Notes under the pieces: generated by a model
Told to the model about the DNA's origin: nothing
What the model saw: the letters and a program-made list of their open reading frames with translations, nothing else
Database searches by the model: none
Assembly (NCBI GenBank): GCA_000149225.2
Contig: CM000688.1
Coordinates: 434,001-498,000 of the forward strand
Source: Lachancea kluyveri NRRL Y-12651
Taxonomy: Eukaryota > Ascomycota > Saccharomycetes > Saccharomycetales > Saccharomycetaceae
Reading direction: 5' to 3'
Length of the DNA stretch: 64,000 nucleotides
In this document: positions 61,596 to 64,000 of the stretch, one piece after another
Layout of the letters: the number at the start of each line of letters is the position of its first letter
How positions within the stretch are numbered: the stretch's first letter is position 1
Translations under genes and position numbers: made by a program

Positions 61596-62154
61596 ACTTC
61601 CGTACTGCAATAATGTTTCGAGTAAATAATGGTAGCGAGTGTAAAAAGGTCGGAATGGATGTTATAGAACTAGAAAGAAAAAATACACGCGAAACAAAGA
61701 GTCTTCTTACCAGCTTCGTAGTTTTTAGCGAATGTGAAGAATAGGAAGTTGACGAGGAAGACTGGCAGTATAGACTTTTTGCGGTGGTGCTCTCCGACTT
61801 TGGCGTGCTGGTTTCTGTCACTGTTTGCATTTTACGAACAAAATTTTTCCTTCCTGACAGTCTCAAGAAATTTTACGGTAAAGGCTACACAGCGTAAAAC
61901 TCTAACTAAATAAACAGCAGACTGAGGTTTCCCCTGGATCACGTCATTAGATAATATGCTTCTCAATCAAACAATTATATTAAGTGCTTAGATATCTCTT
62001 CATGATACCACCTGTAAGTTCTATCTCATATTTTCTTCCACCGACTCAGTCTCTGGCTATCAGCTAATTAGCTTGATGACCATCTTGACTATTAAATGAC
62101 AAAACGATACCTAAAGAACACGCATTAGCTGCCATGGCTGGTGATCTCTCAAAA
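61596..62154. other. Region upstream of SLY41
   Basis: 559 bases between SLY41 and the second solo LTR; presumed SLY41 promoter. A minus frame reaching 61866 overlaps SLY41 in another frame and is a shadow. Nothing else seen. Confidence 0.5.
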
Positions 62155-62535
62155 TGAGAAATATGTGAATATTGGGACAATTGTTGAGATTCCATTTTTG
62201 GTTAAGGCTATAATTGAGAAATAGGTGAATATTGGGACAATTGTTGAGATTCCATTTTTGATTAAGGCTATAATAATTGGTATATGGTTATACTAGAAGT
62301 TCTCCTCATCTTTCTAGGAATCCAAAAAAGGAGTCGATAACTCTATATACAAATATTCTTCCTTTTATATGTTTCTGGTTCATTATCCTATTACATTATC
62401 AATCCTTGCGTTTCAGCTTCCACTAATTTAGATGACTATTTCTCATTCTTTATGTCACCTTATAACACCGTGTGTGATAATATACTAGTAACACGAATAC
62501 TAGTCGATGGTCGATAGTTGTATTTCGTTCCAACA
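62155..62535 (-). mobile_element. Solo LTR of the same Ty1-like family with a duplicated 60-bp end
   Basis: The LTR body spans 62215-62535 on the minus strand and closely resembles the copy at 57723-58044. Its terminal 60 bp are repeated once more at 62155-62214. The 5-bp duplication CAAAA flanks the whole 381-bp compound rather than the inner LTR, so the extra 60 bp is best read as an internal tandem duplication, not a second insertion. It lies 110 bp upstream of tRNA-Ala. No internal coding region remains. Confidence 0.9.
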
Positions 62536-62645
62536 CAAAACTTTTAGCTATTGCCATACTACTGTCCTGGAGTGTGTGTCCATGTGCTTTTCTTTGTATA
62601 CTTTATGGAATTAAATATATTTTCAAGAACGTAAACAATTAAGAT

Positions 62646-62718
62646 GGGCGTGTGGCGTAGTTGGTAGCGCGCTCCCTTAGCATGGGAGAGGTCTTCGGTT
62701 CGACTCCGGACTCGTCCA
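62646..62718 (+). tRNA. tRNA-Ala (AGC)
   Basis: 73 nt, intronless, nearly identical to S. cerevisiae tA(AGC): GGGCGTGTGGCGTAG start, anticodon AGC in the loop TTAGCAT, T arm GGTTCGACTCC, and the G3-U70 alanine identity pair. A T-run at about 62720-62725 terminates transcription. Confidence 0.97.
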
Positions 62719-63080
62719 ATTTTTTACTACTTGCAGAGTAGTGTTATACAAATACTTTTTAACGAAGGTATAAAATCAACTAAGGTCGTGTATCAATTAT
62801 TCTTAGATTAATTATGATTATACTGTCGTAAAGCGTCATTTCATAGTCAACTAATACATGATAGTTCACTATCGTTTTGCTGCTTGAGAAATGCTACCAT
62901 CGATTGAAAGTAAAGGTTGTGTCTCAAATTTATGTTTTTTATTACTACCTCTAATTTCCATTTTGTACGTGTAAAAAGAGTAGAGCCAGAACAAAAATCT
63001 AAAGAAAAACCCAACCTATTTAACATTTTTAAAACTTTTATTTCTACGACCTTGTTTTGATACTTAAAATCAGAAAAAAA
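62719..63080. other. tRNA-Ala to SNU66 region
   Basis: 362 AT-rich bases, presumably the SNU66 3' UTR and terminator. No feature recognised. Confidence 0.5.
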
Positions 63081-64000
63081 CTATTCCAATCCGATACAGG
63101 AATCCCTTTCATATTGTTTGCGTCTTTCTTTGATCCTTTCCTGGGCTTTAACCTGTTTTTTTTTGTTGGACTTCGTTCCATGGAACGCCTGTGACAATTT
63201 CTTATAAGCTTCTTTGGTTGTTAACTCGTTACCTGCATTATCCTTATACGTCAACTTAACTTCTGGGTTATAGTTTGCAAGCCTTTTTCTTTGAAATTCA
63301 CGCGTCTTTTTCGCAATTTCCTTCTCTTCATACTCCCTAACTTTTTCCATTTCCTCTTTCGTATATTCAACATCACTTTTCTGCAACTCTTGAGCCACTT
63401 TTTCCTTAATCTTACGTGCCTCTATCTGTTGCTGTAATTTCAGTAGATCATCTTCCCTCGTGCCAACTGAAGGTGCACTGGCCTGGGAAGTTTTTGGTAT
63501 AACGTCAAGTTTTTTTAGAAAGCTTAGTGTAGATCCCAAACCTTCATAAAAGTTGGGGCCATTATCATTCTTTTGTTCAGACTCTTCCCCATCATCACCT
63601 TGGTTCATAGTGTCCAGTTTTCGTTTTGCTACCGCCTCTTTTAAATTGATTTTTTCAAATTTCTTTTGTTCATCATCACCGGATATCAAATTGGACTTTA
63701 AAGATTCCAAAAATGCAGTATTCTCATCAATAGTTAGCCCAGAATTTGAGTCAATCTTGGCAACATCTGAGGCTCTCTGTTCCTTCTCACGCTTCTCTCT
63801 CTCCACTTCAATAGCAATGTCTTCAGCACTCAACTTGTTTTGTTCGTACAGCTTTTTCCCTCTAGTAGCATTAAGAAATCCTTGCAATTCATCATCATCC
63901 TCCTCTAAATTGTCTTCATTTACTAAATCAACTTTTAGTGCCTGCGTGGGGACCTTGACACGCTTTTGCTTTACTGCATCATTTTTTCTCTTCCTTTTTT
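63081..64000 (-). CDS. SNU66: U4/U6.U5 tri-snRNP protein Snu66 (5' end outside window)
   Basis: The C-terminal part of a SART1-family protein; the frame is open to the window edge, so the N terminus is missing (S. cerevisiae YOR308C has 587 residues; about 306 are visible). Snu66 sits in the tri-snRNP and binds the Hub1 modifier through N-terminal HIND elements, which would lie outside the window. Visible are a basic KRKRKND stretch, an acidic EEDDDE segment before LQGFLNATRGKKL, a charged coiled region near the middle, and the family-typical C-terminal block TTKEAYKKLSQAFHG followed by a Lys-rich tail. Its place after SLY41 agrees with S. cerevisiae. Confidence 0.92.
   Translation of the reverse strand, partial: KRKRKNDAVKQKRVKVPTQALKVDLVNEDNLEEDDDELQGFLNATRGKKLYEQNKLSAEDIAIEVEREKREKEQRASDVAKIDSNSGLTIDENTAFLESLKSNLISGDDEQKKFEKINLKEAVAKRKLDTMNQGDDGEESEQKNDNGPNFYEGLGSTLSFLKKLDVIPKTSQASAPSVGTREDDLLKLQQQIEARKIKEKVAQELQKSDVEYTKEEMEKVREYEEKEIAKKTREFQRKRLANYNPEVKLTYKDNAGNELTTKEAYKKLSQAFHGTKSNKKKQVKAQERIKERRKQYERDSCIGLE

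Noticed and set aside
61522-61866. 114-codon minus frame overlapping the SLY41 start
   Set aside because: Ser/Thr-rich, in a different frame from SLY41, and no similarity recognised.

Overview
The window is nuclear DNA of a budding yeast (Saccharomycetaceae) that did not go through the whole-genome duplication. Nearly every gene has a recognisable Saccharomyces cerevisiae counterpart. From position 5233 onward those counterparts form two interleaved series, each in order: chromosome XIII (PEP5, FUS2, TRI1, RNH1, RNA1, TAF9, BCH1, DFG5, RNT1, CUS1, YHM2) and chromosome XV (RRS1, YOR296W, TIM18, MUM3, MBF1, BUD7, RAX1, CPA1 with its uORF, ISW2, BIL1, RRG7, MCH5, SLY41, SNU66). The gene pairs TRI1/UAF30 and BCH1/BUD7 are each present once. 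The best species guess is Lachancea (Saccharomyces) kluyveri. The spliced dihydropyrimidinase is 542 residues, and its metal ligands fall at 62, 64, 167, 199, 255 and 358, the numbering I remember for the L. kluyveri enzyme. The solo LTRs are of the Ty1-like kind known from that species. The species call rests partly on memory.

Layout. 1-4.9 kb: DCR2, a small N-myristoylation-type ORF and STE11, which match S. cerevisiae chromosome XII. 5.2-17.2 kb: PEP5, FUS2 with two pheromone response elements, RRS1 with RRPE and PAC boxes, TRI1 with an intron, and a large C2/Munc13-like protein. 17.2-23.3 kb is the most accessory stretch: a divergent one-hybrid-binding-domain RNase H, canonical RNH1, a small ABM-fold monooxygenase of bacterial look, and a decayed reading frame. 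23.3-39.9 kb: TIM18, MUM3 with a mid-sporulation element, RNA1, MBF1, TAF9, BCH1/BUD7 with an intron, DFG5, an Stp-type zinc-finger factor, RAX1, tRNA-Arg, and CPA1 with its 25-codon attenuator uORF. 40.6-52.1 kb: a 1430-residue ankyrin/RCC1/BTB protein, ISW2 with an intron, RNT1, and dihydropyrimidinase with an intron and GATA sites. 52.1-64 kb: CUS1, a BIL1-like ORF, RRG7, MCH5, a solo LTR, an intron-bearing tRNA-Ser, YHM2, SLY41, a second solo LTR, tRNA-Ala, and SNU66 cut by the window edge.

Most genes are housekeeping genes (vacuolar tethering, ribosome biogenesis, splicing, chromatin, mitochondrial carriers, cell wall) and are not clustered by pathway. Four protein genes carry short 5' introns with GTATGT donors and TACTAAC-like branch sites; their S. 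cerevisiae orthologues lack introns. Five genes have no counterpart at this place in S. cerevisiae: the second RNase H, the ABM protein, the Stp factor, the ANK/RCC1/BTB protein and dihydropyrimidinase. I found no CRISPR, no intact mobile element and no clear new multi-gene system. The best leads are the RNase H pair, the ABM gene, the BTB protein, the four introns and the odd tRNA-Ser.
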